A stretch of 42,476 bases of DNA. Origin: Bacteroidales bacterium (GTDB lineage: Bacteria; Bacteroidota; Bacteroidia; Bacteroidales; Muribaculaceae). A program made the translations under genes and the position numbers. Shown here one piece after another: positions 25,633 to 35,646 of this stretch. Within the stretch, counting starts at the first letter, position 1; each line of letters opens with the position of its first letter. The stretch is from the NCBI GenBank assembly GCA_004552725.1, contig SFNM01000018.1:1-42476 (forward strand), in the 5' to 3' direction. The notes under the pieces are model-generated. The model saw only the letters and a list, made by a program, of their open reading frames with translations. It ran no database searches and was not told the origin of the DNA.

Positions 25633-28600
25633 TTAGAAAGAAGCGTTCAGGCCAAAGGTGATGCTGGCGGGGATAGGATAGCCGAAGTTGGGGTTTTCGG
25701 GGTCGACACCGGTGAACGAAGCGGCGTGGATGGTGAGCAGGTTTTGGGCGCTCAGATAGAAGCGCAGGCGCTGCAGGTGGATGCGCTCGGTGAGGCGCTC
25801 GGGCAGCACGTAGCCGATTTGGATGTTGCGCAGCTTCAGGTACGAGCCGTTCTCCACAAAGTAGGTCGACACGCGTTTTTCATTGTTGACATCGGAGCGG
25901 GTCAGCGCGGGGATGTCGCTGTCGGGATTTTGGGGTGTCCAAGCGTCGAGCAGGCGTTCACCCTTGTTGAGGAAGCCGATGTTGAGGCCAGCCCACAGGT
26001 CGGTTTCTTTCTTGAGGTCAGAGATAACGTCTTGACCGAGAACGCCTTGCCAGAACATGGAGAAGTCGAAGTTGCGATATTGCAGGTAGACGTTGAAGCC
26101 GTAAGCCAGGTCAGGCACGGGGCTGTAAATCCACTTTTGGTCTTTTTCGGTGATGCGGCCGTCGCCGTCGAGGTCGCGCCAGCGGATGCGACCCACACCG
26201 GCGCCTTCTTGGATGGCATGGTTGTCAACTTCTTCTTGCGAGCGGAAGATGCCGTCGGCCACGTAGCCGGCTTGCGCACCGTAGGGGTGACCGATTACAC
26301 TGTACACGCCGTTACCGCCGAAGGTGCCGTTAGCAGCCACTGTGGTGGGAATGTCGGTGATTTTGTTGGAGTAAGTGGAGACGTTGGCGGTGATGTCGTA
26401 TTGCAGGCCCCAGTCGGTTTTGTCGCGCCAGCCGAGGTTGAGTTCGATACCCTTGTTTTCCATCTCACCGGCGTTGATCCATTGCGAGGAGCCTTCGCCC
26501 ATGGCGGCGATGCCCACCATTTGCACCAAGATGTCGGTAGTTTTCTTCAGGTAGAAGTCCACGGAGCCGTAGAAGCGGTTGTGGAGCATGCTCCAGTCGA
26601 TACCGGCGTTATACTGAGTGGTGGTTTCCCACTTGATGTCGGGGTTGCCGATTTGGTCGCGTTTGAAGCCGGATTGGAGGATGGAACCGCCGTTGGTGCC
26701 GGCGATGTCGTAGGAAGTGCCGTAGGATTGGCCGCCGGATTCGCTCACGCCGTAGTTGGGCACGTAGATGTAGTAGCGGGCAGTGTTGGAGATTTCCTGG
26801 TTACCGGTTTGACCCCATGAGAGGCGGAGCTTGAGGTCGTCGAGCCAGGAGCGGGTGTCGGCCATGAAGGCTTCATTGCCGATGCGCCAACCGGCTGATA
26901 CGGAGGGGAATGTGGCGTAGCGATTGTTGGCACCGAAGCGCGAGGATCCGTCGTGGCGCACGGTCACGCCCAGCAGGTAGCGGCTGTCGAACGAGTAGTT
27001 GGCTTTGGCAAAGAACGACACCAGCGAGAAGCCGTCGCCCGAGCCGTAGGCTTGAGATGTGCCCACACCGCTGTCGGGCCACATGAAGTCGGGGTTGAGC
27101 ACCGAGAAGTCGGTTTTGTAAGCGGAGAACCATGAGGAGTTTTCGCGGTTGAGCTCCATGCCGACGAGGGCGTCGAGGTGGTGCACGCCGAAGTCCACGT
27201 TGTAGTTAGCCACGAGGTTCCACATCCAGCGGGTCCAGTGTTCTTGCTTGGCTTCGACGGCGTTGGTGGAGTTGGCCACGTTGCCTTCGGTGATGGGATA
27301 GGTGAAGATGCGTTGTTGCTTTTGCGAGTAGTCGAGGCCGAAGGTGGTGCGCACGTTGAAGCCCTTGAAGGGGTTGATGTTGAGGTAGGCATCACCGAAC
27401 AGGCGCCAGTAGGTGTAGCGGTTGTCCTTGTTGCGCACCAGGCGAGCGAGCGGGTTTTCGCGGTCGGGATAGCCGCCCACGGGGCCGGCAAATTCGCCGG
27501 TGGTGGTGTACACCGGCAGCGAGGGGTTGAATTGAAGCACGTTTTCGAGGAAGCCGCCGGGGGCTTGCACTTCGGAGGTGCGGTTGATGGTGAAGTGTTC
27601 GCCGAAGGTCACCATCTTGTTGAGCAGGTTGTACTCGGTGTTCATACGAGCGGAGAGGCGTTCGAAGTCGGAGTACTTGATGATACCCATGTTCTTATAG
27701 TAACCCAATGAGAAGAATGCGCTCATTTGGTCGGTGGAGCCGCTCACGCTCAGGTTGTAATTCTGGGTGACGCCGGTGCGAGTGGTTTCGTCGAGCCAGT
27801 CGGTGTCGGCCGAGGGAGTGGTGCCGGCAGCGTCGAGGTAGCGGTCCATGGTGATGGAGTGGAGCACCGGGTAGCCCGCTGCGTCGTAGCCCCAATTGTA
27901 GTTGTAGCCGAGGCCGTTGGTGTTGGGGTCTTGACCGTCGTTGACGTAAGCCTGCCACATGGCGCGGCCGTAGCCTTCGGCGTTGAGCACCTTAAGCTGG
28001 TTGGTGTAGAACTGGGCGGCCACCGATGCATCGAGGGTCACGCGCAGGTCTTTACCCTTCTTGGTGGTGATGATGATCACACCATTGGCCGCACGCGAAC
28101 CGTAGATAGATGCCGATGCGGCGTCCTTCAGAATCTGGATCGACTCGATGTCGTTGGGGTTGAGTTCGTGCATGCCGCTCTTGGTGGGCACGCCGTCGAT
28201 GATGTAGAGGGGGTCGTTGTTGTTGAGGGTGCCGATACCGCGGATGCGCACGGTGGCGGCGCCGCTGGGCGAACCCTCAGCGCTGATGTTCATGCCGGGC
28301 ACGCGGCCTTGCAGCGCTTTGATGGGGTTGTTTTCGTTTTGCTTGGAAATTTCGTTGACGTCGACGGCTGTGATGGCGCCGGTCACGTCCACTTTTCGTT
28401 GGGTTGAGTAACCCACGGCCACCACTTCGTTCAGAAGCAAAGCGTCCTCCTTGAGGCGGACGGTCATACCGTCGGTGGCTTGTACGGTAGTGGTTTGAAA
28501 ACCAATGTAAGAAATGGTGAGTTTTTCACCCGAGGGCACGGAGATGGTGAAGTTGCCATCGTAGTCGGTGGTGACACCTTGATTGGAAGAGGCGGGCACC

Positions 28601-28728
28601 ACGGATGCGCCAATCAGCGGCTCATCGTCGGTGGCCGACAGCACGGTGCCTTGCACGGTGATGTTCTGCGCTTGCATGGTGATGGTGGCCATCAGCAGCA
28701 TCAGGGCGCTTAATAGGTAATGTTTCAT
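25633..28728 (-). CDS. susC: SusC/RagA family TonB-dependent outer-membrane transporter
   Basis: 1031 residues. Signal peptide 1-20 (ending TMQAQ); carboxypeptidase-like regulatory domain about 24-95 (GTVLSATDDEPLIGASVV); TonB box near LNEVVAVGY (about 98-106); plug domain with IRGIGTLNNNDPLYIIDGVP and SIQILKDAASASIYGSRAANGVIII (the SusC signature); then a 22-strand barrel ending in an aromatic residue (ITFGLNASF). It imports oligosaccharides across the outer membrane using TonB energy together with SusD. It follows the fructokinase gene by 28 bases with no promoter of its own seen, so here SusCD is internal to the operon instead of first. Confidence 0.96.
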   Translation of the reverse strand: MKHYLLSALMLLMATITMQAQNITVQGTVLSATDDEPLIGASVVPASSNQGVTTDYDGNFTISVPSGEKLTISYIGFQTTTVQATDGMTVRLKEDALLLNEVVAVGYSTQRKVDVTGAITAVDVNEISKQNENNPIKALQGRVPGMNISAEGSPSGAATVRIRGIGTLNNNDPLYIIDGVPTKSGMHELNPNDIESIQILKDAASASIYGSRAANGVIIITTKKGKDLRVTLDASVAAQFYTNQLKVLNAEGYGRAMWQAYVNDGQDPNTNGLGYNYNWGYDAAGYPVLHSITMDRYLDAAGTTPSADTDWLDETTRTGVTQNYNLSVSGSTDQMSAFFSLGYYKNMGIIKYSDFERLSARMNTEYNLLNKMVTFGEHFTINRTSEVQAPGGFLENVLQFNPSLPVYTTTGEFAGPVGGYPDRENPLARLVRNKDNRYTYWRLFGDAYLNINPFKGFNVRTTFGLDYSQKQQRIFTYPITEGNVANSTNAVEAKQEHWTRWMWNLVANYNVDFGVHHLDALVGMELNRENSSWFSAYKTDFSVLNPDFMWPDSGVGTSQAYGSGDGFSLVSFFAKANYSFDSRYLLGVTVRHDGSSRFGANNRYATFPSVSAGWRIGNEAFMADTRSWLDDLKLRLSWGQTGNQEISNTARYYIYVPNYGVSESGGQSYGTSYDIAGTNGGSILQSGFKRDQIGNPDIKWETTTQYNAGIDWSMLHNRFYGSVDFYLKKTTDILVQMVGIAAMGEGSSQWINAGEMENKGIELNLGWRDKTDWGLQYDITANVSTYSNKITDIPTTVAANGTFGGNGVYSVIGHPYGAQAGYVADGIFRSQEEVDNHAIQEGAGVGRIRWRDLDGDGRITEKDQKWIYSPVPDLAYGFNVYLQYRNFDFSMFWQGVLGQDVISDLKKETDLWAGLNIGFLNKGERLLDAWTPQNPDSDIPALTRSDVNNEKRVSTYFVENGSYLKLRNIQIGYVLPERLTERIHLQRLRFYLSAQNLLTIHAASFTGVDPENPNFGYPIPASITFGLNASF

Positions 28729-28756
28729 TGAATTGATAGTTATGATTAGGTTAAAT

Positions 28757-29650
28757 TTACTTTTTCACAGCATTGCGCAGCTCGGCGGGCAGCTCGGGCA
28801 TCGGGCCGGATTGGGTGCACACGAAGGCGGATACTTTCACGGCCAATTCGTGGGCTTCTTTCACGCTCTTGCCGCTGAGGATGGCCGATACGAACGCACC
28901 GGTGAAACTGTCGCCGGCGCCCACGGTGTCGGCCACTTCCACTTTGGGTGTCTCCACGAAGGATACACAGCCGGGGGTGAACACATAGGAGCCGTTCACG
29001 CCGCAGGTGAGGATGAGCATCTTCAGGTTGTACTTGCCGAGCAGCAGCCAGCACTTGTTTTGCAGGTCGATGCCGGGGTAGCCGAACATGCGAGAGATGG
29101 CCACGAGTTCTTCGTCGTTGATTTTCAGCACATTGCAACGACGGATGGAATCGGTGAGGATTTCGGGGGTGAAGAAGTCCTTGCGCAGGTTGATGTCGAA
29201 CACTTTGAGGATGCCGTCTTCGTTGGGGATGGAGTCGATGAAGCGGGTGATGGTGCGGCGCGACACTTCGGAGCGTTGAGCCAACGAGCCGAAGCACACG
29301 GCGCGGGTGCGAGCGGCCAGTTCTTCAAGGTCGTCGGTGAAGGGGATGTTATCCCATGCCACATCGCAGCAAATATCGTAGTTGGGGATGCCGTTGGCAT
29401 CGATTTCGACTTTAACGGTGCCGGTGGGGAAGTCCACGCGGGCGATGTGAGTATTGAGGCCGCGGTCGCGGAATTGAGCCACGATTTCGTCGCCTAAGGA
29501 GTCGTTGCCCACAGCGCTCACGGCGCAGGAGTTCAGGCCCATGGCTCCGACGTGGTAAGCGAAGTTGGCGGGTGCGCCACCGAGCTTCTTACCGCCGGGG
29601 AGCATGTCCCACAGGGCTTCGCCAAGGCCTACTACTAAATTTCTTTCCAT
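28757..29650 (-). CDS. PfkB-family fructokinase
   Basis: 297 residues, the usual size for PfkB-family sugar kinases. The N-terminus VVGLGEALWDMLPGGKKLGGAPANFAYH carries the sugar-binding Asp and GG motif; the C-terminal ATP/catalytic motif is DTVGAGDSFTGAF with catalytic base Asp247. The closest remembered match is BT1757, the levan-locus fructokinase. It phosphorylates fructose delivered to the cytoplasm, giving fructose-6-phosphate. The gene lies between the permease (35 bases) and SusC (28 bases) in the same operon, which supports fructose over ribose or adenosine as substrate. Confidence 0.92.
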   Translation of the reverse strand: MERNLVVGLGEALWDMLPGGKKLGGAPANFAYHVGAMGLNSCAVSAVGNDSLGDEIVAQFRDRGLNTHIARVDFPTGTVKVEIDANGIPNYDICCDVAWDNIPFTDDLEELAARTRAVCFGSLAQRSEVSRRTITRFIDSIPNEDGILKVFDINLRKDFFTPEILTDSIRRCNVLKINDEELVAISRMFGYPGIDLQNKCWLLLGKYNLKMLILTCGVNGSYVFTPGCVSFVETPKVEVADTVGAGDSFTGAFVSAILSGKSVKEAHELAVKVSAFVCTQSGPMPELPAELRNAVKK

Positions 29651-29685
29651 AGTTATAAGGTGATTTTGGTTATTGTTTAGGTTGT

Positions 29686-30870
29686 TTATCCTTTAATTCT
29701 TGAAATCATATAGATGAGGTAAGCCACGCCCACGGAGATTACAATCACCGAGCCGATTTGGGAGCCGATAGCATCGGAGGCAAAGCCCATGGCAAGGGGG
29801 AAGATTGTGCCACCGAACAAGCCCATAATCATCAGACCTGAGGCTTCATTGCGCTTGTCAGGAACAGCGAACATGGCTTGGGAGAAGACGATGGAGAAGA
29901 TGTTGGAGTTGCCGTAGCCAACCAATGCCACTGCAGCGTAAAGCATCCATTCTTCTTGGCCGACAAATAGGCCAATCATCGACAGCACCATCATCACCAC
30001 GCTGATAGCGAAGAACAGGCGAGCGCTGATAAGGCGCAGGATAATGGAGCCGGTGAGGCAACCAACGGTACGAGCCACGAAGTATACGGATGTCACAAAC
30101 AGCCAATCTTCCAACTTGGCACCGCCCAAGCGGTCGAAGAAAATTTTGGGAGCGGCGGTGTTGACGCCCACGTCGATGCCCACATGGCACATGATGCCGA
30201 GGAAGCAGAGCAGGATGGCGGGGTTGCCAAGGAGTTTGAGGCATTGTCCCACTCCGGAGGCCTTAGCCTGCTGCTCTTCGTGTATGGGGGTGGCGGCAAG
30301 CAAAGCAATGGCCAATGTGCTCACGACGGCGTAGATGGGAAAGAGCACGCGCCAACCTAAGCCGAAGGTCATGGAAACGGAGGCAGCGCCCCAGCCGGCG
30401 ATAATGGGAGCGAGGAATGAGGCAATTGCTTTCACAAATTGGCCAAAGGTCATGGTGGAGGCCAAGCGTGAATCGTCGATAAGGTTCGACACTAAGGGGT
30501 TGAGCGAGGTTTGCATAATAGCGTTGCCGATGCCGAGCAGCGACAGAGCCACCAGCATCAGGTTGTAACTGCTACCGAAAATGGGGAGCACCAACGAAGC
30601 AGCGGTAAGCACGAGGCTCACCAACACGGTCTTTTTGCGGCCGATTTTGTTCATCAGCAAGCCGGTGGGAACAGAGAAGATGAGGAACCAGAAAAAGACC
30701 AGCGAGGGGAAGAGGTTGGCCTCTGTGTCGGTCAATCCCAGGTCGCCTTTGAGGCAATTGGAAGCAGTGCCGACTAAGTCGACAAAGCCCATTGCGAAGA
30801 AGCAGAGCATCACCGGCACGAATTGAAGCATCGTGGAGCGGGGAGCGCTTGAGGGAGTTGAATTTGACAT
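29686..30870 (-). CDS. FHS-type MFS sugar permease (fructose importer)
   Basis: 394 residues with about 12 membrane helices. The FucP/FHS-family features are MGFVDLVGTASNCLKGDLGLTDTEANLF (25-52) and the loop-2 motif LLMNKIGRKKT (about 74-84). The FHS family contains fucose, glucose/galactose and fructose:H+ symporters. It sits between the exo-GH32 and fructokinase genes like BT1758 in the B. thetaiotaomicron levan locus, so it should carry fructose from periplasm to cytoplasm. Gaps are 34 bases upstream and 35 downstream, consistent with one operon. Confidence 0.88.
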   Translation of the reverse strand: MSNSTPSSAPRSTMLQFVPVMLCFFAMGFVDLVGTASNCLKGDLGLTDTEANLFPSLVFFWFLIFSVPTGLLMNKIGRKKTVLVSLVLTAASLVLPIFGSSYNLMLVALSLLGIGNAIMQTSLNPLVSNLIDDSRLASTMTFGQFVKAIASFLAPIIAGWGAASVSMTFGLGWRVLFPIYAVVSTLAIALLAATPIHEEQQAKASGVGQCLKLLGNPAILLCFLGIMCHVGIDVGVNTAAPKIFFDRLGGAKLEDWLFVTSVYFVARTVGCLTGSIILRLISARLFFAISVVMMVLSMIGLFVGQEEWMLYAAVALVGYGNSNIFSIVFSQAMFAVPDKRNEASGLMIMGLFGGTIFPLAMGFASDAIGSQIGSVIVISVGVAYLIYMISRIKG

Positions 30871-30904
30871 TATTATATAAGGTTAAATGGTTTGGTTATT
30901 TAGT

Positions 30905-32722
30905 TCAAAGTTTGATAGCGTTGACGTGCAAGTTGGTAATTGTGGCTTTGCCTCCGGTGGCTGAGATGCTCAGCGAGGTATATGGGGATATTGGAAACAC
31001 GGTATTGGTGAGGGCAAAGCGGCCGGCGGCTTCAAACACTTCTACGGAGGAGCGGTCTACAAAGATTCGCAAGCTCACGGTGCCGTCGGCATTGAATGTA
31101 GGTGCTACAGAGTTCACGGGGAATTGCTCGTTGAAATCTGTGATGCCGCTGTGTGTGCGGTCGAATGTGAGTGTCGCGGCTTTGGGGTCAAATGTCATTT
31201 TAACATAGTTACCTTCAACGTTGCTGAGTGTGAGGTCCACGCTCTCAGCGCGGTCAGCATCGATAGTGAGGCGGATTTCGCACAGGCCGTCGGCGGGGAG
31301 AGCGAAGGAGGCACTTTTGGCATTGATGCGCTTGCGATTGGCTTTGGATACCACAGCACCGCGCAGGGCGTCGCACTCGGGCGATGGCACGGAGGCCATG
31401 TAGTACTGACCATCAGCGCCGCGGAACAGGCTCAGGTCGCGCGGCAGGGTGTTGGCGCTGCGGTATGTCATGGTGGGCACCTCGGGGGCGTACTGCCAAT
31501 TGCTCATCCAGCCGATGACAGTGGTGCGGCCTTCGGGTGCGTTGAAGAAACTTACTGTAGCATAGTTGTCCTTGCCCCAGTCCATCCACTTGGTGGGCAC
31601 TTGGCCGTTGGCATCGAGGTCGGGGATGAACTTGGTGCCGTCGAACTCGCCCACGAAGTATTGAGTGGCGCTACCGCCGAAGGGGCCGCCGGGGTTGATG
31701 TTGCACAGCAACACCCACTTCTGCTCGCCGGTAGTGGGGTCGGCCAGGCGGAACATATCGGGACATTCCCACACGCCATCTTGGCAGCCGAGGCCTTTGC
31801 CGAAGGCGCTGGCCAAGGTCCAGTGCTTGAGGTCGGTGGAGGTAAAGAATTGCATCTCGTGGTCAAGGGCGTGGGCCAACATCAGCACCCACTTGCCGCT
31901 CTCCTCGTGATAGAAGAGGTTGGGGTCGCGAGCCTCAGTAGTTTGGCAAATCACCGGGTTGGCGGGGTAGTTGGTGAAAGTGATGCCGCCATCGTGGCTC
32001 ACGGCCAGCGATTGTTGCTGGGTGGCGCCGGCCGATGTGTAGAACGACAAGATAGCATCGTTGCCAAAACCGGCATTGTTGCGAGCGTCAATCACCGAAC
32101 TGCCGCTGAACACGGCGCCGAGGCCGTTGGCTTCGATTGCAGTGGGTTGCGATTGCCAGTGGATGAGGTCGGTGGAAGTGGAGTGGCCCCAGGTCATATT
32201 CTGCCATTTGCTGCCGTAGGGGTTCCATTGATAATATAGGTGCCACACACCATCTTTATAGAACATACCGTTGGGGTCGTTCATCCAGCCGTATGCAGGC
32301 GAATGATGATATGCGGGACGATATTGCTCTTGGGCGAAGGAATACGAGTCGGAAACTTCGAAGTGCTTCCATGCCACGTATGAGGAAGCGTCGCGGCCGT
32401 TGCTGCGTCCGGCTTCGGTGTAAACGTTCAGCGCCACGGTGTGGCCCGCATATTGGCTCAAATCCATCGGCACTTTGTAGTCGACCTTGCTGTTGGCCAC
32501 GCGCACCACTATAGTGCGGTCCAAGCGGCCGTCGACCATCACTTCCACGCGTGCTTCCGGGCCGTTGTCCTCGACCGGTATCAAAAGATACTGCCCGGCC
32601 GTGGCTTCGACACGCACCAATGTGTTGGCCGTGCCCAAGTAGTCGATAGCGACTTCGCCGCCGGCCCACGCTGCCGAGCCGCACAGCATTGCGCTACATA
32701 GCATCATTGAAATTGTTTTCAT
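30905..32722 (-). CDS. GH32 exo-fructanase (levanase/inulinase/invertase type)
   Basis: 605 residues. A signal peptide ends near AAWAGG (about 20) with no lipidation Cys, so the enzyme is periplasmic. Residues about 22-125 form an extra N-terminal beta domain (DUF4980-like). The GH32 propeller follows: nucleophile Asp149 in GWMNDPNG, Asp266 in TEARDPNLF, and acid/base Glu319 in VWECPDMF. The C-terminal sandwich (about 460-605) contains FVDRSSVEVFEA, a conserved GH32 segment. It would release fructose from the imported oligosaccharides, making the inducer sensed by the divergent regulator. It is the first gene of the seven-gene operon. Confidence 0.94.
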   Translation of the reverse strand: MKTISMMLCSAMLCGSAAWAGGEVAIDYLGTANTLVRVEATAGQYLLIPVEDNGPEARVEVMVDGRLDRTIVVRVANSKVDYKVPMDLSQYAGHTVALNVYTEAGRSNGRDASSYVAWKHFEVSDSYSFAQEQYRPAYHHSPAYGWMNDPNGMFYKDGVWHLYYQWNPYGSKWQNMTWGHSTSTDLIHWQSQPTAIEANGLGAVFSGSSVIDARNNAGFGNDAILSFYTSAGATQQQSLAVSHDGGITFTNYPANPVICQTTEARDPNLFYHEESGKWVLMLAHALDHEMQFFTSTDLKHWTLASAFGKGLGCQDGVWECPDMFRLADPTTGEQKWVLLCNINPGGPFGGSATQYFVGEFDGTKFIPDLDANGQVPTKWMDWGKDNYATVSFFNAPEGRTTVIGWMSNWQYAPEVPTMTYRSANTLPRDLSLFRGADGQYYMASVPSPECDALRGAVVSKANRKRINAKSASFALPADGLCEIRLTIDADRAESVDLTLSNVEGNYVKMTFDPKAATLTFDRTHSGITDFNEQFPVNSVAPTFNADGTVSLRIFVDRSSVEVFEAAGRFALTNTVFPISPYTSLSISATGGKATITNLHVNAIKL

Positions 32723-32769
32723 GATATGAGTTTAAGTGAGTTTATTTTTTGTTTGTTAATTTTCTGTTG

Positions 32770-32777
32770 CAAATTTA
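32770..32777 (-). promoter_or_regulatory. -7 box of the levan operon promoter
   Basis: TAAATTTG on the minus strand, 48 bases before the ATG at 32722. No TTG lies at the -33 position, which fits a promoter needing activation by the divergent regulator (inference). Regulator binding would fall in the AT-rich 32778-32860 segment; I could not define the site. Confidence 0.5.
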
Positions 32778-32886
32778 TTGCTTATTATTATATGTATATT
32801 ATGATTTTTGGCGCAGATTATGATAAAAATTCGCTCATGCAACAAATTTCACAGCATTTTCATCATTTTTTATAAAGATTTTTTGC

Positions 32887-32894
32887 TAAATTTG
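32887..32894 (+). promoter_or_regulatory. -7 box of the regulator gene
   Basis: TAAATTTG, 29 bases before the ATG at 32923, diverging from the levan operon promoter in the 200-base intergenic region. No clear -33 TTG. Confidence 0.5.
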
Positions 32895-32922
32895 CACCGT
32901 TACAACACTAATTACCATTTTA

Positions 32923-35646
32923 ATGGCAAAAACACTTTTTTACACCATTGTCGCTTCCATTTGCATTTTTTTGCTCTCGGCATGCTCCGATGAGCACAAA
33001 TTTCGCATCGGTGTGTCGCAATGTTCCGACGATACTTGGCGCTCAAAGATGAATGCAGAAATCGAGCGCGAGGCTCTACTACGCGACGACGTGGAGGTGG
33101 AAATCCGCTCCGCCGGCGACAGCAACGAAAAGCAGATTGCCGACATTCAATACTTTGTTGATAACGGGTTCGACATCATTATAGTATCTCCCAACGATGC
33201 ACAAGCCATCACTCCTATTATAAAAAAGGTGTACGAAGGCGGCACCCCGGTGGTGGTGTTCGACCGCGGCGTAATCGGCGACTGCTATACATCTTTCCAA
33301 GGCTCCGACAACGTGGACTTGGGCCGTAGCGCTGCCAAATATGCTCGTCACCTCATCAAAGGCCCAATACGTGCTATCGAAATCACCGGGTTGATGAACT
33401 CTACCCCGGCCCAAAACCGCTACCGCGGCTTCCACCAAGTGTGCGACTCAATGCCCGACTTTCATGTGCTGGGCTCGGCCGACGGACGTTGGCTCGGCGC
33501 TGTGGCCGAGCAGAAAGCCGACTCGCTTTTCGACCTATTCCCCGATGTCAACTTGGTGTATGCCCACAACGACAACATGGCCATCGCCGCCTCCCAGGTG
33601 GCGCGTCGTCGAGGCCTCGATATCAAGGTGTTAGGCATCGATGCCGCCCCCGAAGTTGGTATTCAAGCCGTGCGCGACTCCATCATCGACGCCACTTTTC
33701 TATATCCCACCGAAGGCCATCTACTGCTGCGCACTGCCCTTAACATCCTCGAAAACAAGCCGTTCGAACGCCAATATATGCTCCCCGCCGGCGAAGCCGT
33801 CGACCAATCCAACGCTGAAATTCTCCTCTTCCAATATCGCCAACTCATCGAAAGCACTGCCAAGGTGCAAGAGCTCAAAAGCCGCGTTGACCAATATTGG
33901 GAACGCCACAACATCCAAACCGCTCTGTTCTATGCCGTTATCGCCATTTCTTTGCTGCTCATCGGCGTGATTTTCTTGCTCACTCGCGCTTTCTGGCAAA
34001 ATCAACGCAACCGTCAAGTGCTCGAAGCACACAACCGCCTCCTCAGCGAGCAACACCGCCAGGAAAAGGAGTTCAACCTGCGCCTCACCGAGTCAACCAA
34101 CTCCAAACTGCGCTTTTTCACCAACGTGTCGCACGATTTGCGCACACCGCTCACCCTCATCGCCGAGCCACTCGAAATGCTCGACGACGAGCACAATCTC
34201 TCTGAAAATCAGCAACATCTGCTCAAAATAGCCCGCAACAACGTGGACATCCTCCACCGTCTCGTAGATGAAATCCTCGACTTCCGCCGCTACGAAAACG
34301 GCAAACTGCAACTCCATCCCGTCGAAGCCGACCTGTCGCAACTCATCGCCACATGGCTCGAGGCCTTCCGCCCATTGGCCAAGCGCCGCTCCATTGCGCT
34401 GAATTTCACCGTCAATCCGGATTTCGACTACTCTCTGGCCATCGATGTGCCCAAAATCGAGCGCGTGGTGTTCAATTTGGTATCCAACGCCTTCAAATAC
34501 TCGCCCGACCACGCCCACATCGACGTGGCGCTCTCTCACCGCGGCGCCGACCAAGTGCTCATCAAAGTGTCCGACACGGGCCGCGGCATCAGCCCCGACG
34601 ACATCCAAAATATCTTCGAGCGCTTCTACCAAGTCGACAAAGTCAATGCCAACGGCTCCGGCATCGGCCTAACTTTGGCCAAAGCGCTTGTCGAACTCCA
34701 CGACGGCTCAATTATGGTGGAAAGTCAGTCCGGACAAGGCGCCACTTTCTCCGTGGTGCTGCCTATCACCCACACATCTAACACCGAACCCTCGCACGAA
34801 CCCACAATCGCCCTCTCGGACAACTCCCTACCCGACAGCGACATAGCCGACGACAGCCAAGCATCATTCGACCCCGATAAGCCCATTGTTTTGGTTGTCG
34901 ACGACAACATGGACCTTCGCCTGCTCATGCGCGAACTCCTCGCCAACGACTACAACGTAATCATGGCCGCCAACGGCCGCGACGGCCTGGCAAAAGCCAC
35001 TCGATACATTCCCGATTTGGTGATTGCCGACGTGATGATGCCCGTGATGGACGGCTTGGAAATGTGCCGCCAAATCAAAAACGAAATATCCACCTCGCAC
35101 ATTCCGGTGTTGGTGGTCACCGCATGCTCCATGGACGAGCAACGGGCCGGAGGCTACGAAGCCGGTGCCGACGGCTATATCGCCAAGCCTTTCAACCGCA
35201 AACTCTTCCTCTCGCGCTGCCGCAATCTCATCGACAACCGCAAGCGTATCTCCGCAGCATCCGACCACGCGCCCGAGGCCGAGCGACCCGCGGCCACCCT
35301 GCCTCAAGGCGACATTGACAGCGAATTTTTCGCTCGCGTTATGGAAATTATCAACGCCGAAATTGCCAACCCCGACCTCAACGTCGACGAACTCGCCTCG
35401 CGCATGGGCCTCGGCCGCTCACAATTCTACCGCAAAATCAAGGCGCTCACCAACGCTTCACCCGTGGAATTGCTTCGCAAACACCGTCTGCGCCGCGCTC
35501 GCCATCTCCTCAACACCACCGAGCAATCCATCTCCGAAGTATGCTACGCTACCGGCTTCTCCGCTCCCGCCTACTTCAGCAAATGCTTCCGCGACGAGTT
35601 CGGCGAGACTCCCACCGACCTCCGCTCTCGCCTCCAAGGCCACTAA
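32923..35646 (+). CDS. Hybrid two-component system regulator sensing periplasmic fructose (BT1754 type)
   Basis: 907 residues. The N-terminal hydrophobic segment ends LLSAC (Cys21, possible lipobox). Residues about 26-310 are a type I periplasmic sugar-binding fold (FRIGVSQCSDDTWRSKM, VFDRGVIGDCYTSFQGSDN, VYAHNDNMAIAASQ, VLGIDAAPEVG) as in the fructose-binding sensor BT1754. A transmembrane helix spans about 330-354. HisKA has FTNVSHDLRTPLTL with phospho-acceptor His404; HATPase has NLVSNAFKYSPD and GRGIS; the receiver has Asp703 in VIADVMMPVMDG; the AraC-type HTH occupies about 800-905 (RMGLGRSQFYRKIKAL). All signalling steps sit in one chain. It should activate the divergent levan operon when fructose binds. 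Confidence 0.95.
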   Translation: MAKTLFYTIVASICIFLLSACSDEHKFRIGVSQCSDDTWRSKMNAEIEREALLRDDVEVEIRSAGDSNEKQIADIQYFVDNGFDIIIVSPNDAQAITPIIKKVYEGGTPVVVFDRGVIGDCYTSFQGSDNVDLGRSAAKYARHLIKGPIRAIEITGLMNSTPAQNRYRGFHQVCDSMPDFHVLGSADGRWLGAVAEQKADSLFDLFPDVNLVYAHNDNMAIAASQVARRRGLDIKVLGIDAAPEVGIQAVRDSIIDATFLYPTEGHLLLRTALNILENKPFERQYMLPAGEAVDQSNAEILLFQYRQLIESTAKVQELKSRVDQYWERHNIQTALFYAVIAISLLLIGVIFLLTRAFWQNQRNRQVLEAHNRLLSEQHRQEKEFNLRLTESTNSKLRFFTNVSHDLRTPLTLIAEPLEMLDDEHNLSENQQHLLKIARNNVDILHRLVDEILDFRRYENGKLQLHPVEADLSQLIATWLEAFRPLAKRRSIALNFTVNPDFDYSLAIDVPKIERVVFNLVSNAFKYSPDHAHIDVALSHRGADQVLIKVSDTGRGISPDDIQNIFERFYQVDKVNANGSGIGLTLAKALVELHDGSIMVESQSGQGATFSVVLPITHTSNTEPSHEPTIALSDNSLPDSDIADDSQASFDPDKPIVLVVDDNMDLRLLMRELLANDYNVIMAANGRDGLAKATRYIPDLVIADVMMPVMDGLEMCRQIKNEISTSHIPVLVVTACSMDEQRAGGYEAGADGYIAKPFNRKLFLSRCRNLIDNRKRISAASDHAPEAERPAATLPQGDIDSEFFARVMEIINAEIANPDLNVDELASRMGLGRSQFYRKIKALTNASPVELLRKHRLRRARHLLNTTEQSISEVCYATGFSAPAYFSKCFRDEFGETPTDLRSRLQGH

